Shown piece after piece: positions 1 through 9,742 of a DNA stretch of 64,000 nucleotides (its first letter is position 1; every line of letters starts with the position of its first letter). The stretch is from Sphingopyxis alaskensis RB2256 (GTDB lineage: Bacteria > Pseudomonadota > Alphaproteobacteria > Sphingomonadales > Sphingomonadaceae), in the NCBI RefSeq assembly GCF_000013985.1, contig NC_008048.1, positions 248,001 through 312,000 of the forward strand. Reading direction: 5' to 3'. Made by a program: the position numbers and the translations under genes. The notes beneath the pieces are model-generated. The model worked only from the letters and a program-made list of their open reading frames with translations, did not search any database and had not been told where the DNA came from.

Positions 1-728
1 CGCTGGTCGTCCCGTTCGTCTGGTATGCGTGGCGCCGCGCCATCCCCGCGGGTTACGGCTGGCGGCTGTTCGCGCTGACCGCGCTCGTCGGCTTGCAGGG
101 CGCGATCGGCTGGTGGATGGTGGCGTCGGGGCTGGAATATCGCACCGACGTCAGCCATTACCGCCTTGCGGCGCATCTGCTCACCGCGCTGTTCCTGCTC
201 GCCGGGCTGGTGTGGACCGCGCGTGATCTGGGGGCGCTTGCGCGCGATCCCGGTGCGCCGCCGGCGCGGCTGACGGGCGCCGCGATCGGCGTCATCGCGA
301 TCCTGTTCGTCCAGTTGCTGCTCGGTGCGTGGGTCGCCGGGCTCAATGCCGGCTATGTTTCGAGCAGCTGGCCGCTGATGAACGATCATTTCGTGCCCGA
401 AGGGATCGACTGGAGCGGCGGCGCGTGGCTTGCCCTCACCAACGATCCCTTCCTCATCCATTTCCTCCACCGTTGGTGGTCGTGGGCCGCGGCGGGCGCG
501 CTGCTGCTGCTCGCCCGGACGCTGGCGCGACGCGGCGCGCGCGCCGAAGCCTGCGCGCTCGTCATCGTCGTCGCGGCGCAGATGCTGCTCGGCATCTGGA
601 CCATTGTGTCGGGGGTGTCGATGTGGGTCGCGGTGATGCACCAGGTCGTCGGGGCAATCCTCGTCGCCGTCACGGCGGCGGCATTGCATCGGCTCGGCCG
701 CCGGTCAGCGATCACCGAGGTATCATAA
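1..728 (+). CDS. ctaA: Heme A synthase (COX15/CtaA family), C-terminal part
   Basis: The reading frame is open from the left edge, so the start lies outside the window. About 241 residues are visible. They form hydrophobic segments typical of the polytopic COX15/CtaA family, which converts heme O to heme A for cytochrome c oxidase in the inner membrane. Conserved histidines sit in FLHRWW and in VMHQVVG near the end, matching the paired heme-ligand histidines of the C-terminal half. A gap of 164 bases separates the stop from rplM. Family assignment is firm; the N-terminal half cannot be assessed. Confidence 0.9.
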   Translation, partial: LVVPFVWYAWRRAIPAGYGWRLFALTALVGLQGAIGWWMVASGLEYRTDVSHYRLAAHLLTALFLLAGLVWTARDLGALARDPGAPPARLTGAAIGVIAILFVQLLLGAWVAGLNAGYVSSSWPLMNDHFVPEGIDWSGGAWLALTNDPFLIHFLHRWWSWAAAGALLLLARTLARRGARAEACALVIVVAAQMLLGIWTIVSGVSMWVAVMHQVVGAILVAVTAAALHRLGRRSAITEVS

Positions 729-892
729 TACCCGTCAGCAAAGCCGCACGATACTTGACTTTCCGCGCGTCCGGCGTCATTGGCCCGCGTCGAAGCGCCG
801 CTGAGTCCGTTCGGAACAGGCGGCGCGGTTTGTTTCGGGGCAGGTCGGTATCACGCCGGGCGCTCCAGTCCATATCTGTCAAGGAGCGTGCC

Positions 893-1372
893 ATGAAGGC
901 GCTGACCAAGACGACCGTTTCGGCGAACGCCGCCACGGTCGAAAAGAAATGGGTGCTGATCGACGCCGAGGGTCTCGTTGTGGGCCGCGTCGCGTCGATC
1001 ATCGCCAACATCCTGCGCGGCAAGCACAAGCCGTCGTTCACCCCGCACGTCGATTGCGGTGACAATGTCATCGTCATCAATGCGGAGAAGGTGGCGTTCA
1101 CCGGCAAGAAGATGCAGGACAAACGCTATTACAAGCACACCGGCTATGCCGGCGGCATCAAGGAAACCAGCCCGGCGAAGATCCTCGAAGGCCGTTTCCC
1201 CGAGCGCGTGCTCGAAAAGGCCGTCGAACGCATGATCCCGCGCGGGCCCCTCGGCCGCCAGCAGATGCGCAACCTGCGCATCTTTGCCGGCAGCGAACAT
1301 CCGCACGAAGGGCAGAACCCCGAAGTGATCGACGTCGCGTCGATGAACCGCAAGAACAAGGTGGGTGCATAA
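893..1372 (+). CDS. rplM: 50S ribosomal protein L13
   Basis: 159 residues, slightly longer than the usual 142-150 because of a short N-terminal extension. The L13 core is clear: [16 protein letters not shown] near the start, then [12 protein letters not shown], a [10 protein letters not shown] loop and [10 protein letters not shown]. The frame is open well upstream, but this ATG is preceded by AAGGAG (881-886) and begins the conserved protein. The stop overlaps the rpsI start by one base (TAATG), the usual L13-S9 operon with translational coupling. Confidence 0.97.
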   Translation: MKALTKTTVSANAATVEKKWVLIDAEGLVVGRVASIIANILRGKHKPSFTPHVDCGDNVIVINAEKVAFTGKKMQDKRYYKHTGYAGGIKETSPAKILEGRFPERVLEKAVERMIPRGPLGRQQMRNLRIFAGSEHPHEGQNPEVIDVASMNRKNKVGA

Positions 1373-1869
1373 TGGCCGACGAACAGACCATGACCGATCT
1401 CAAGGACCTCGGCGGCGCCGTCGAAGGCAGTGTGGCAGCCCCGGTTTCGACCACGCCGCTGCGCGAGAAGATCGTCGACAAGCAGGGCCGCGCCTATGCG
1501 ACCGGTCGCCGCAAGGACGCCGTTGCGCGCGTGTGGCTCAAGCCCGGCACGGGCAAGATCACCGTCAACGGCCGCGATCAGGAATCCTATTTCGCGCGCC
1601 CGACGCTGCGCCTCGTCATCAACCAGCCCTTCGGCCTGACCGAACGCGTTGGCCAGTATGACGTGATCGCAACCGTCAAGGGCGGCGGCCTGTCGGGCCA
1701 GGCGGGCGCGGTGCTGCACGGCATCGCGCAGGCGCTGACCCGTTTCGAACCGGCGCTGCGCGGCCCGGTCAAGGCGGCCGGCTTCCTGACCCGCGACAGC
1801 CGCGCCGTCGAGCGCAAGAAGTACGGCAAGGCGAAGGCCCGCCGCAGCTTCCAGTTCTCGAAGCGTTAA
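1372..1869 (+). CDS. rpsI: 30S ribosomal protein S9
   Basis: 165 residues. The first 40 or so are an acidic extension common in alphaproteobacterial S9. The body begins at [18 protein letters not shown] and ends in the typical basic tail [11 protein letters not shown], which reaches toward the P-site tRNA. The start overlaps the rplM stop by one base, and a strong intrinsic terminator follows 32 bases after the stop, so the operon ends here. Confidence 0.97.
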   Translation: MADEQTMTDLKDLGGAVEGSVAAPVSTTPLREKIVDKQGRAYATGRRKDAVARVWLKPGTGKITVNGRDQESYFARPTLRLVINQPFGLTERVGQYDVIATVKGGGLSGQAGAVLHGIAQALTRFEPALRGPVKAAGFLTRDSRAVERKKYGKAKARRSFQFSKR

Positions 1870-1901
1870 GAGCTTTTTCCACCGACGGGTGGAGAAGAGG
1901 A

Positions 1902-1930
1902 GGGCGGTCCGGCAACGGGCCGCCCTTTTT
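1902..1930 (+). terminator. Rho-independent terminator of rplM-rpsI
   Basis: Nine-base arms GGGCGGTCC and GGGCCGCCC (one G-T pair) around the loop GGCAAC, followed by TTTTT. The carD terminator uses the same two arms with a different loop. Confidence 0.9.
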
Positions 1931-1944
1931 CGTGGGGCTGGCGC

Positions 1945-2763
1945 TCAGGCCGTGCCGCCCGCCTTCATCTGCTGCGCATAGCCCGCCTGCACCATCACAC
2001 TCATCCGGTCGAACAATGCGTCGGGATCGCTGCGGCGCAGGTCGGCGATCGCGGCCTCCATGCCTTCGGCGACGACGATCTCGCGCTTGCCTGCATCGAC
2101 CGCGGCGAGCATCTGCGCCGCCGCATCGTCCGGCGACAGGCCGTTGTCGATCGCCGTGTCGCTTTCCCCCCGCACGCTGCCGTCGGCGTTCAGCGCGTTG
2201 CGGCTGACATTGGTGCGCACCGACCCCGGCGCGACGACCAGCACCTTCAGCCCCAGATGCTCATTTTCGGCGCGCACCGCGTCGTGATAGCCGATGAGGC
2301 CGTGCTTCGCCGCCGAATAGGCGCTGCGCAGCGGCACGCCGGCGATGCCCGCGACGCTCGATATGGCGATGATCTGCCCGCCGCCCGCTTCGATCATGCG
2401 CGGCAAAAGCTGCTGGGTAAGCGCGATCGGGGCGAGCAGGTCGACGCCGATGATGCGCTGATAGACCGAAAAGTCGGTCTCAATCGCCAGGCTGCGCTGC
2501 GAAATGCCGGCATTGTTGACCAGCCCGTCGATCCGCCCCTGCCAGTCCCACGCCTGCCGGACGATCGCGGGCAGCGCGGCATAGTCGGTCGCCTCGAACG
2601 GCAGGATCATCGTGCCCGCGCCGCAATCCTTCGCCACCGCCTCCAGCGCGGCGATATTGCGGCCCGACAGGATCAGCTTTGCCCCGCGCGCTGTCAGCGC
2701 CCGTGCCAGCGCCGCGCCGATCCCCGAGGAAGCGCCCGTGACCCACCAGATTTGATCTTTCAT
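1945..2763 (-). CDS. SDR family oxidoreductase
   Basis: 272 residues of a classical short-chain dehydrogenase/reductase. TGASSGIG near residue 9 is the nucleotide-binding glycine motif, LVNNAGIS near residue 85 the structural NAG motif, and the active site shows Ser in ISSVAG and Tyr/Lys in YSAAK. Substrate cannot be predicted; the sequence resembles general SDRs that act on carbonyls or hydroxyls of small lipids. It is convergent with rpsI and divergent from carD, with no partner gene in its own direction. Confidence 0.88.
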   Translation of the reverse strand: MKDQIWWVTGASSGIGAALARALTARGAKLILSGRNIAALEAVAKDCGAGTMILPFEATDYAALPAIVRQAWDWQGRIDGLVNNAGISQRSLAIETDFSVYQRIIGVDLLAPIALTQQLLPRMIEAGGGQIIAISSVAGIAGVPLRSAYSAAKHGLIGYHDAVRAENEHLGLKVLVVAPGSVRTNVSRNALNADGSVRGESDTAIDNGLSPDDAAAQMLAAVDAGKREIVVAEGMEAAIADLRRSDPDALFDRMSVMVQAGYAQQMKAGGTA

Positions 2764-2828
2764 ATCCGCTCCCTATCTTCACTTTCGTTGCAAGGTGAAA
2801 CGGGTGCGAGGAGCCGTCAAGGCGCCGA

Positions 2829-2848
2829 CCCGCACATTTCCGTGCGGG
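2829..2848. repeat. Short perfect inverted repeat between SDR and carD
   Basis: CCCGCAC, six-base loop, GTGCGGG. It lies in the 313-base divergent gap (2764-3076), just before the candidate carD promoter. It could be a protein-binding site or a hairpin; nothing ties it to a regulator. Confidence 0.5.
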
Positions 2849-2850
2849 GG

Positions 2851-2879
2851 TGGCAATTTTGTTGCGAATCTGTTATAAT
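2851..2879 (+). promoter_or_regulatory. Candidate promoter for carD
   Basis: TGGCAA, 17 bases, then a perfect TATAAT. It stands out in an AT-rich patch of the 313-base gap between the SDR gene and carD and would give a leader of nearly 200 bases. No gene is seen in the gap. Confidence 0.5.
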
Positions 2880-3076
2880 TAATATCAACGCGCCGACATT
2901 GTGCCTCTTCCCGCCGCCGGGCTGGGGCATGTTCGGCGTTTCCGATGGAGCCACATCCCTTGTCACTCTGACCGGCGAGCGCCGCCCTGACCGCCCTTGT
3001 CCCCCTCGATCCGAGGGCCGGATATACCGCTGTTGACGCGCCGCCCCGTTCGACAAGGCCAATGAAAGGAACTTGA

Positions 3077-3604
3077 ATGTCCGCAAGCACGCTCGTCTTC
3101 GAAGTCGGTGACTATGTCGTTTATCCGAAACATGGCGTGGGGCGCGTCATCGAATTGCAGAAATCCGAAATCGCCGGAATGCAGCTCGAACTTTATGTCC
3201 TGCGCTTCGAAAAGGAAAAAATGACCCTTCGCGTCCCGACCAACAAGGCCGAGGGCGTGGGGATGCGCAAGCTGTCGTCGGACAAGACGCTGAAGGAAGC
3301 GTTGCAGGTGCTGACCACCAAGCCGAAGGTCAAGCGCACCATGTGGTCGCGCCGCGCGCAGGAATATGAAGCGAAGATCAATTCGGGCGACCTCGTGTCG
3401 ATCGCCGAAGTGACGCGCGACCTGTTCCGCGCCGACGACCAGCCCGAACAGAGCTATTCGGAGCGCCAGATCTTCGAAGCGGCGTCGAGCCGCCTCGCGC
3501 GCGAACTCGCCGCGATGGAGGAAAGCGACGAAAAGACCGCACAGGCGAAGATCCTTCAGATCCTCAACGAACATGCGCCGCTCTATTACGCCGAAAAGGT
3601 GTAA
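3077..3604 (+). CDS. carD: CarD family transcriptional regulator
   Basis: 175 residues. The N-terminal RNA-polymerase-interacting domain starts at FEVGDYVVYPKHGVGRV, the hallmark of the CarD/TRCF RID fold, and is followed by a helical C-terminal DNA-binding region ending in ILNEHAPLYYAEKV. CarD binds the RNA polymerase beta subunit and stabilises open complexes, acting on rRNA and housekeeping promoters. It is monocistronic, with its own promoter candidate and a strong terminator 26 bases after the stop. A GAAAGGAA-type ribosome site precedes the ATG. Confidence 0.93.
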   Translation: MSASTLVFEVGDYVVYPKHGVGRVIELQKSEIAGMQLELYVLRFEKEKMTLRVPTNKAEGVGMRKLSSDKTLKEALQVLTTKPKVKRTMWSRRAQEYEAKINSGDLVSIAEVTRDLFRADDQPEQSYSERQIFEAASSRLARELAAMEESDEKTAQAKILQILNEHAPLYYAEKV

Positions 3605-3630
3605 GGGCGCGGGGTAACGATAAAGGAAAA

Positions 3631-3657
3631 GGGCGGTCCGAAAGGGCCGCCCTTTTT
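3631..3657 (+). terminator. Rho-independent terminator of carD
   Basis: GGGCGGTCC, tetraloop GAAA, GGGCCGCCC, then TTTTT. The arms are identical to those of the rpsI terminator. Confidence 0.92.
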
Positions 3658-3660
3658 CTT

Positions 3661-3829
3661 GTCCCTCTCCCATCGGGAGAGGGTTGCGCAGCCTTGGCAG
3701 CTTGCTGCCTAGGCGAAGCTGGGTGAGGGGATATGACGTCGCGGGCTTTCGTAAGGGCTGATCCCCTCACCAAGCGCGCCTGGACGGCTGCGCCGCCAAG
3801 GCTTGCTATCCTCTCCCGATGGGAGAGGA
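3661..3829. repeat. Intergenic palindromic repeat, CCCTCTCCC family (copy 1)
   Basis: CCCTCTCCCATCGGGAGAGG hairpins stand at both ends, with GGCAGCTTGCTGCC and GGGTGAGGGG inside. It fills the space between the convergent carD and truA genes and recurs at 4621, 5700, 7083, 21126, 40044 and 51316. Confidence 0.8.
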
Positions 3830-3832
3830 GGT

Positions 3833-4573
3833 TTACGGATAAACCGCCCCCACGAAATACAGCCCGTCGGGCGGTGCATTGAGCCCCAGCGCCTGCCGGT
3901 CCGCCGCCTCCAGCGCCGCCTTCAGATCGCGCGCCGACCATTTGCCATGGCCGACAAGCGCGAGCGAGCCGACCATCGAGCGCACCTGATGGTGCAGGAA
4001 GCTGCGCGCCGCGGCCTCGATGATGACCTCCTCGCCGTGGCGGCTGACGGTCAGCCTATCGAGCGTCTTGACCGGGCTTTGCGACTGGCAGTGCGCCGAG
4101 CGAAAGGTCGTGAAATCGTGAAGGCCAATGAGTTGCTGCGCCGCTTCGTGCATCGCGTCGACGTCGAGCGGGCGCGCGACCTGCCACGCCAGTCCCTTGT
4201 CCCACGTCAGCGGCGCGCGGCGGTTGACGATGCGATATTCATAGGATCGCCCGATGCAGGCAAAGCGCGCGTGCCAGTCGTCCGGCACCACCTCGCATCC
4301 GATGACCGCGATCGGCGCGGGGCGGAGCTGCGCGTTCAATGCCTCGGTCAGCTTGAACGGGGTCAGCGGCTTTTCAATATCGACATGCGCGCGCATCGCG
4401 ATCGCATGGACCCCCGCGTCGGTGCGCCCGGCGCTCAGCACCTGCACTTCCTCGGCGGTGAAGCGATGGATCGCTTCCTCGATCGCCTGCTGGACGCTGG
4501 GGCCGTGCGCCTGCCGCTGCCAGCCCATATAGGGCCGGCCGTCATATTCGATGGTGAGCGCGAAGCGGGTCAT
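3833..4573 (-). CDS. truA: tRNA pseudouridine(38-40) synthase TruA
   Basis: 246 residues from [12 protein letters not shown]; the longer frame upstream runs through a repeat and is not coding. GRTDAGVHA holds the catalytic Asp (about residue 52), and [13 protein letters not shown] near the C-terminus is the conserved RNA-binding element. The enzyme modifies uridines in the anticodon stem-loop of many tRNAs. It lies downstream of fmt on the same strand but is separated from it by a repeat, so cotranscription is likely but not certain. Confidence 0.95.
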
Positions 4574-4620
4574 GGGCGGGGCCTTAGCCGCGACTATGGC
4601 GCCAAGTCGAGAGTGGTAAG

Positions 4621-4737
4621 CCCTCTCCCCTTCAGGGGAGAGGGTTGGGAGAGGGGGAAGGGGCAGGCCCCTCTCCAAGCTTCGCTAGCTCCTTGCGGAG
4701 CAAGCTGCGCTATCCTCTCCCCTGAAGGGGAGAGGGG
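4621..4737. repeat. Intergenic palindromic repeat, CCCTCTCCC family (copy 2)
   Basis: CCCTCTCCCCTTCAGGGGAG at the left and the same hairpin at the right, with TTGGGAGAGGGG inside. It sits between fmt and truA. Confidence 0.8.
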
Positions 4738-4741
4738 CGGC

Positions 4742-5662
4742 TCATGCCAGCCGTGTCCCCTTGGCGATTCCCCGCCCGCGCAACATCTCGCCCGCCTCCA
4801 TCGCGGGTTTCCCCGCGCGCTGGATGCGCGTCACGCGGATCGCGCCGGGGTTGCAGGCGATGGCGAGCCTATCGTCGATCGTGACGCCGGGGGCCGCACC
4901 CGCCACCGTCTCCGCAGGATGCACGACCTCCGCAGCCAGCACCTTGTAGCGTTCACCCTCCAGCTCGAAAAACGCTCCCGGCGCCGGATTGAACGCGCGC
5001 ACCTGCCGCTCGACCTGCACCGCGCTCACCAGGAAATCGAGCCGCGCCTCGCTCTTGTCGATCTTCGCCGCATAGGTGACGCCTTCGTCCGGCTGCGGCA
5101 CGGGCGGAAAGGCGTGAAGTTCGCTCAGCACGCGGCGCATCATCAGCGCGCCCATTTCGGCCAGCTCGTGCGTCAGCAATCCCGCGCTCTTGCGCGCGAC
5201 CGGCGTCGTTTCAATGAGCCGCATCGCGCCGGTGTCGAGCCCCGCATCCATCTGCATGATCGTCACGCCCGTTTCGGCATCGCCCGCCAGGATCGCACGC
5301 TGCACCGGCGCCGCGCCGCGCCAGCGCGGCAGGATCGATCCATGGACGTTGAGGCACCCTTCGCGCGGTGCGTCGAGCACCGCCTGCGGCAGGATCAGCC
5401 CATAGGCCGCGACCACCGCGACATCGAGGTCCAATGCGGCAAACTCCGCCTGCGCCTCGTCGCTTTTCAGGCTTTTGGGCGTCCGAACGGGCAGGCCATG
5501 CTCCTCGGCCCACAGCTGCACCGGGCTTTTCTGCAATTTCTTGCCGCGCTGCGCGGGTCGCGGGGGCTGGCTATAGACAGCCGCAATATCATGTCCCGCC
5601 GTATGGAGCGCGGCGAGCGTCGGCACCGCGAAGGGCGGCGTTCCCATGAAAGCGATACGCAT
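4742..5662 (-). CDS. fmt: Methionyl-tRNA formyltransferase
   Basis: 306 residues, normal length. N-terminal Rossmann-type formyltransferase domain starting [14 protein letters not shown]; the catalytic loop [18 protein letters not shown] contains the Asn/His/Asp-type active-site region and substrate loop of the family. A C-terminal OB-like domain starts near residue 205. It formylates initiator Met-tRNA using 10-formyl-tetrahydrofolate. In many bacteria fmt sits beside def; here def lies about 870 bases away on the other strand, with recR between. Confidence 0.95.
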   Translation of the reverse strand: MRIAFMGTPPFAVPTLAALHTAGHDIAAVYSQPPRPAQRGKKLQKSPVQLWAEEHGLPVRTPKSLKSDEAQAEFAALDLDVAVVAAYGLILPQAVLDAPREGCLNVHGSILPRWRGAAPVQRAILAGDAETGVTIMQMDAGLDTGAMRLIETTPVARKSAGLLTHELAEMGALMMRRVLSELHAFPPVPQPDEGVTYAAKIDKSEARLDFLVSAVQVERQVRAFNPAPGAFFELEGERYKVLAAEVVHPAETVAGAAPGVTIDDRLAIACNPGAIRVTRIQRAGKPAMEAGEMLRGRGIAKGTRLA

Positions 5663-5699
5663 GGGTGCGGGCTTTGGCGGAGGCGGGCGTAGAGTTCAA

Positions 5700-5850
5700 C
5701 CCTCTCCCATTTAGGGAGAGGGCAGCGAGACTTGCCAGCTTGCTGGCTTAGTCGCAGCGGGTGAGGGGGCCGCACCGTCGCAACCCCTCTCCAGCCTCCG
5801 CTAGGCGCTTTCCGCCAAGCTGCGGCATCCTCTCCCGCAAGGGGAGAGGA
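5700..5850. repeat. Intergenic palindromic repeat, CCCTCTCCC family (copy 3)
   Basis: Ends are CCCTCTCCCATTTAGGGAGA and CCTCTCCCGCAAGGGGAGAG; the core carries CCAGCTTGCTGG and GGGTGAGGGG. It lies in the divergent gap between fmt and recR, so it may overlap their promoters. Confidence 0.78.
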
Positions 5851-5888
5851 TTGTTGTGCGTCCGCGCAGGCCGCGATAGGTGCTGTGC

Positions 5889-6485
5889 ATGGTCTCAACC
5901 GAAATCGAAGCCCTCGTCCAGCAACTCGCCCGGCTCCCCGGCCTCGGCCCGCGCTCGGCGCGGCGCGCGGTGCTGCACCTGATGAAAAAGCGCGAAAGTG
6001 CGTTCGCACCGCTGCTCGCCGCGCTGCAAACCGTGTCCGAACGGCTCGTCACCTGCACGACCTGCGGCAATATCGACACGCACGACCCCTGCGCGATCTG
6101 CGCCGACCCGCGCCGCGATGCGCGCAGCCTGTGCGTCGTCGAGGAGGTGTCGGACCTGTGGGCGCTCGACAAGTCGCGGCTCTTCCCCGGCAAATATCAT
6201 GTGCTCGGCGGGCGGCTGTCGGCGCTGGAGGGCGTGCGGCCGCAGGATCTCAGCATCGACGCGCTGGTCACGCGCGTCGCGGCGGGCGGCATCGACGAGG
6301 TCGTGCTCGCAATGAATGCGACGCTGGAGGGCCAGACGACCGCCCATTATCTCGCCGAGCGGCTGGAGGGCTATCCGGTGCGGCTGACGCAGCTGGCGCA
6401 TGGTTTGCCGGTGGGCGGCGAGCTCGATTATCTCGATGAGGGGACGCTGGCGCAGGCGCTGCGGGCAAGAAGGCCAGTGGGCTGA
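5889..6485 (+). CDS. recR: Recombination protein RecR
   Basis: 198 residues. It starts with an HhH-type segment ([19 protein letters not shown]), then a four-cysteine zinc finger ([16 protein letters not shown]) and a Toprim domain ([12 protein letters not shown]). RecR works with RecF/RecO in RecA loading at gaps and ends. An in-frame GTG nine bases upstream is possible, but MVSTEIEAL is the usual length. def follows after 45 bases. Confidence 0.94.
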   Translation: MVSTEIEALVQQLARLPGLGPRSARRAVLHLMKKRESAFAPLLAALQTVSERLVTCTTCGNIDTHDPCAICADPRRDARSLCVVEEVSDLWALDKSRLFPGKYHVLGGRLSALEGVRPQDLSIDALVTRVAAGGIDEVVLAMNATLEGQTTAHYLAERLEGYPVRLTQLAHGLPVGGELDYLDEGTLAQALRARRPVG

Positions 6486-6530
6486 GCCTGCATCGTGCCG
6501 ATCATTGACCGCCCGGCCGCGCATACCTAA

Positions 6531-7073
6531 ATGGCATCCATGGCCATCCTACCCATCATCGAGACGCCGGACCCCCGGCTGCGCGTCATTTCCAAGCCCG
6601 TCGAGACCTTCGACGCCGAGCTGAAGCAGCTTGTCGCCGACATGTTCGAGACGATGTACGACGCCCCAGGCATCGGGCTCGCCGCGATCCAGGTCGGGGT
6701 GCCGAAGCGCATCCTGGTGATCGACCTGCAGGAAGCCGATCCCGAAGACCCCGAGGGCAAGAAGGTGATCCGAACCCCTCGCGTCTTCATCAACCCCGTC
6801 TTTTCGGACTTTTCGGACGAGCATAGCGTCTATCAGGAAGGCTGCCTGTCGGTCCCCGAACAATATGCCGATGTGACGCGCCCCGCCGAAGTCACCGTCG
6901 ACTGGCAGGACGAGGACGGCAAGCATCACCAGGAACGCATGACCGGCCTGATGGCGACGTGCATCCAGCACGAGCATGACCATCTGGAAGGTATTTTGTT
7001 CATCGACCATCTGTCGCGGCTGAAGCGCGAGATGGTGCTGAAAAAGCTCGCAAAGCTGCGCAAGGCGGCGTGA
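6531..7073 (+). CDS. def: Peptide deformylase
   Basis: 180 residues. All three signature motifs are present: GIGLAAIQVG (about 47-56), EGCLSVP with metal ligand Cys105, and QHEHDHLEG with His147, Glu148 and His151. It removes the N-formyl group from nascent proteins using a bound divalent metal. A second ATG three codons in (MAILPIIETPD) may be the real start. Same direction as recR; functionally paired with fmt nearby. Confidence 0.95.
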   Translation: MASMAILPIIETPDPRLRVISKPVETFDAELKQLVADMFETMYDAPGIGLAAIQVGVPKRILVIDLQEADPEDPEGKKVIRTPRVFINPVFSDFSDEHSVYQEGCLSVPEQYADVTRPAEVTVDWQDEDGKHHQERMTGLMATCIQHEHDHLEGILFIDHLSRLKREMVLKKLAKLRKAA

Positions 7074-7082
7074 TTGGTTCTT

Positions 7083-7265
7083 CCCTCTCCCCTTGCGGGA
7101 GAGGGCGGCGAGACTTGCCAGCTTGCTGGCTAGTCGCAGCGGGAGAGGGGTCTCGCGCGCTTGTGCGCCAAGAGACTGTTTTCCGAACCTCAATGTCTCG
7201 GGATTTTATGCGGCGCAGACGCGCCGCGGCACCCACCCCTGTATCCCCTCCCGTAAAGGGAGGGG
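7083..7265. repeat. Intergenic palindromic repeat, CCCTCTCCC family (copy 4)
   Basis: A left hairpin CCCTCTCCCCTTGCGGGAGA, CCAGCTTGCTGG core and GGGAGAGGGG, then after about 95 bases a smaller hairpin CCCCTCCC-GTAAA-GGGAGGGG. It lies between the convergent def and grpE genes. Confidence 0.72.
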
Positions 7266-7274
7266 AGCATTTGG

Positions 7275-7829
7275 CTACTCCGCCTTCTTCGCCACCGCCA
7301 CCATGGCGGGCCGCAGCAGCCGGTCCTTCATCATATAGCCCGCCTGCATTTCCTGCACGATCGTGCCGGGTTCCTTGTCGCTGGGGATTTCGAGCATCGC
7401 CTGATGCTGGTTGGGGTCGAGCGGCAGGCCGATCGCGGCGATGCGCGTGATGCCATGGCGTTCGAACACCGCCATCAGTTCGCGCTCGGTCGCTTCCAGC
7501 CCCGTCACCAGCGGCTTGATCGCCTCGTCCGCGCGCTGTTCGTCGCTCAGCGCAGCGAGTGCGCGGCCCAGATTGTCGGCGACCGAGAGGATATCGCGCG
7601 CGAACCTGGTCGCGGCATAGGCGTGCGCGTCGGCGACTTCCTTCTCGGCGCGGCGGCGGACATTCTGCGTCTCGGCGCGCGCATAGAGCAAATCCTGCTG
7701 CACCGCGGCGAGCTGTTCGGCGAGCTTCGCCGCCTCGTCCTGCGGTTCGGTCGCCGCGGTTTCGGTTTCGGTTGCGGCGTCGTCGGTCTGGCCGTCGTCG
7801 ACCGGCGTGTCATTTTCCATGTTCGTCAT
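7275..7829 (-). CDS. grpE: Nucleotide exchange factor GrpE
   Basis: 184 residues. A low-complexity acidic N-terminus rich in Asp, Glu and Thr, then a long coiled coil (about 30-85) and the compact beta domain with GLPLDPNQHQAMLEI and a VQEMQAGYMMKDRLLRPAMV ending. GrpE releases ADP from DnaK. It starts four bases after the hrcA stop on the same strand, the classic hrcA-grpE heat-shock pair. No CIRCE-like element was found before hrcA. Confidence 0.94.
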   Translation of the reverse strand: MTNMENDTPVDDGQTDDAATETETAATEPQDEAAKLAEQLAAVQQDLLYARAETQNVRRRAEKEVADAHAYAATRFARDILSVADNLGRALAALSDEQRADEAIKPLVTGLEATERELMAVFERHGITRIAAIGLPLDPNQHQAMLEIPSDKEPGTIVQEMQAGYMMKDRLLRPAMVAVAKKAE

Positions 7830-7833
7830 AAAC

Positions 7834-8877
7834 CTATCGTATCAGTCTGGAGAGCGATTGGGCGGTGAAATCCACCATGGGAACGATGCGGGCATAGTTC
7901 AAGCGCGTCGGGCCGATCACGCCCACCACGCCGACGACGCGCCCGTCCGCCCCGCGATAGGGCGCGGCGATAACCGACGAGCCCGACAGCGAAAAGAGCT
8001 TGTTTTCGGAACCGATGAAAATGCGCGTCGCGCTGCCCTCGCGCGCGCTGTCGAGCAATTGCGCAATGTCCTGTTTCGTTTCGAGTTCGTCGAGCAATTG
8101 CCGCACGCGGTCGAGGTCGCCGACCGCGCTGTCGTCGAGCAAATTGGCCTGTCCGCGCACGATCAGCACCGGCCGATCGGCGCCGTCGGACGACCATATG
8201 GCGAGCCCGCGGCTGACCAGATCCTGCGCGGCGCGGTCGATCGCGATGCGCTCGGCTTCGATCTCGCGGCGCACGCGCGCCATCGCTTCGGTCAGCGTCA
8301 GGCCCGACAGCGTCGCCGAAATGAAATTGCCCGCCTCGACCAGCGCCGAGGGGTCGAGCCCCGCGGGTACGTCGATGATCCGGTTCTCGACCGTGCCGTC
8401 GCCCGCGACGAGCACGACGAGCGCCTGCCGCTCCGACATCGGGACGAAGGCGACCTGTTTCAGCACGCGCTCATGCTTTGGGACGAGCACCAGTCCCGCG
8501 CACGCCGACAGGCCCGACAGCGCGGCGGTCGCCTGTGCCAGCGCGCTTTCGATCGGCCCGCCTTCGGACAGGCTCGCTTCGATCTGCGCACGGTCCTCGG
8601 CGCTGGGTTCGGCAACCTGCATCATCCCGTCGACGAACAGACGCAGTCCCTGTTCGGTCGGCATCCGCCCCGCGCTGGTATGCGGGCTGGCGAGCAGGCC
8701 ATATTCCTCCAGATCCTGCATGACGTTGCGGATCGACGCGGGCGAGAGGTTGAGCGTGGCAAGTTTCGACAGCGTGCGCGACCCCACCGGCTGCCCCGTC
8801 TCCAGATAGGCGTCGACGACCAGCCGGAACACGTCGCGCGCGCGCGTGGTAAGTTCGGTGATCGGGGGCGTTGTCAT
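7834..8877 (-). CDS. hrcA: Heat-inducible transcription repressor HrcA
   Basis: 347 residues, the usual length. N-terminal winged helix with [19 protein letters not shown] followed by [20 protein letters not shown], the most conserved HrcA stretch; the rest is the GAF-like and dimerisation body. HrcA represses chaperone genes through CIRCE operators and needs GroEL for activity. It starts 104 bases from the divergent rph. Its target operator is not visible in this window. Confidence 0.94.
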   Translation of the reverse strand: MTTPPITELTTRARDVFRLVVDAYLETGQPVGSRTLSKLATLNLSPASIRNVMQDLEEYGLLASPHTSAGRMPTEQGLRLFVDGMMQVAEPSAEDRAQIEASLSEGGPIESALAQATAALSGLSACAGLVLVPKHERVLKQVAFVPMSERQALVVLVAGDGTVENRIIDVPAGLDPSALVEAGNFISATLSGLTLTEAMARVRREIEAERIAIDRAAQDLVSRGLAIWSSDGADRPVLIVRGQANLLDDSAVGDLDRVRQLLDELETKQDIAQLLDSAREGSATRIFIGSENKLFSLSGSSVIAAPYRGADGRVVGVVGVIGPTRLNYARIVPMVDFTAQSLSRLIR

Positions 8878-8981
8878 GGGGAGGATTTAGGGAGCGGGTG
8901 CGGCAAGAGCAAGCTATGCTCTGGCCAATCCCCCTGCGCGCGGCTAAGCGCCGCGGCACAGCTTCACGAGGAGAAAGATTC

Positions 8982-9698
8982 ATGCGCCCCTCCGGCCGCG
9001 CGGCAGACCAGATGCGTCCCATCGCCATCGAAACCAATTTCACCATCCATGCCGAGGGAAGCGTGCTGGTCAGCTTCGGCAACACCAGGGTGCTGGTGAC
9101 GGCGAGCGTCGAGGAAAAGGTGCCGCCCTTCCTGCGCGGCAAGGGGCAGGGCTGGGTGACCGCCGAATATGGGATGCTGCCCCGCGCCACGCATACGCGC
9201 GGCAGCCGCGAGGCGGCGAAGGGCAAACAGTCGGGGCGGACGCAGGAAATCCAGCGGCTCATCGGCCGCAGCTTGCGCGCCGTCGTCGACATGCAAAAGC
9301 TCGGCGAGCGGCAGATCGTCATCGACTGTGACGTGATCCAGGCCGACGGCGGCACACGTACCGCATCGATCAGCGGCGCGTGGGTTGCGCTGCGCCTTGC
9401 GGTCGACAAGCTGATCGAGGCGAAGCAGTTGACCGAAGACCCGATCGTCGACAGCGTCGCGGCGATCTCGTGCGGCATTTACAAGGGAACGCCGGTGCTC
9501 GACCTCGATTATGACGAGGATTCGGTGGCCGAGGCCGACGGCAATTTCGTGCTGACGGGCAAGGGACAGATCGTAGAGGTGCAGGCGAGCGCCGAGGGCG
9601 CGACCTATGACGAGGAGGGCCTGCTCCGTCTGCTCCGCCTCGCGCGCATCGGCTGCGGCGAGATTTTCGCAGCGCAGGCGAAAGCAGTGGGGCGGTAG
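8982..9698 (+). CDS. rph: Ribonuclease PH
   Basis: 238 residues beginning [14 protein letters not shown], chosen because AGGAGA lies eight bases upstream and the family begins this way; the frame is open further upstream without support. The RNase PH fold is clear from [14 protein letters not shown], a [14 protein letters not shown] loop and the [14 protein letters not shown] phosphate-binding region. It trims tRNA 3' ends with inorganic phosphate. Confidence 0.95.
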   Translation: MRPSGRAADQMRPIAIETNFTIHAEGSVLVSFGNTRVLVTASVEEKVPPFLRGKGQGWVTAEYGMLPRATHTRGSREAAKGKQSGRTQEIQRLIGRSLRAVVDMQKLGERQIVIDCDVIQADGGTRTASISGAWVALRLAVDKLIEAKQLTEDPIVDSVAAISCGIYKGTPVLDLDYDEDSVAEADGNFVLTGKGQIVEVQASAEGATYDEEGLLRLLRLARIGCGEIFAAQAKAVGR

Positions 9699-9742
9699 CA
9701 AAAGCGTTGGAAAAGTTCCGCCGCAGTTGATAGGCTGGATTT

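Noticed and set aside
3803..5692. Long plus-strand frame over truA and fmt
   Set aside because: It runs through two repeats and antisense to two clear genes, and has no recognisable domain.
3661..5850. CRISPR array from the recurring hairpins
   Set aside because: Repeats are spread between different genes, irregularly spaced and palindromic; there are no spacers and no cas genes.
8878..8981. CIRCE operator before hrcA
   Set aside because: No TTAGCACTC-N9-GAGTGCTAA pattern or close variant is present in the gap.
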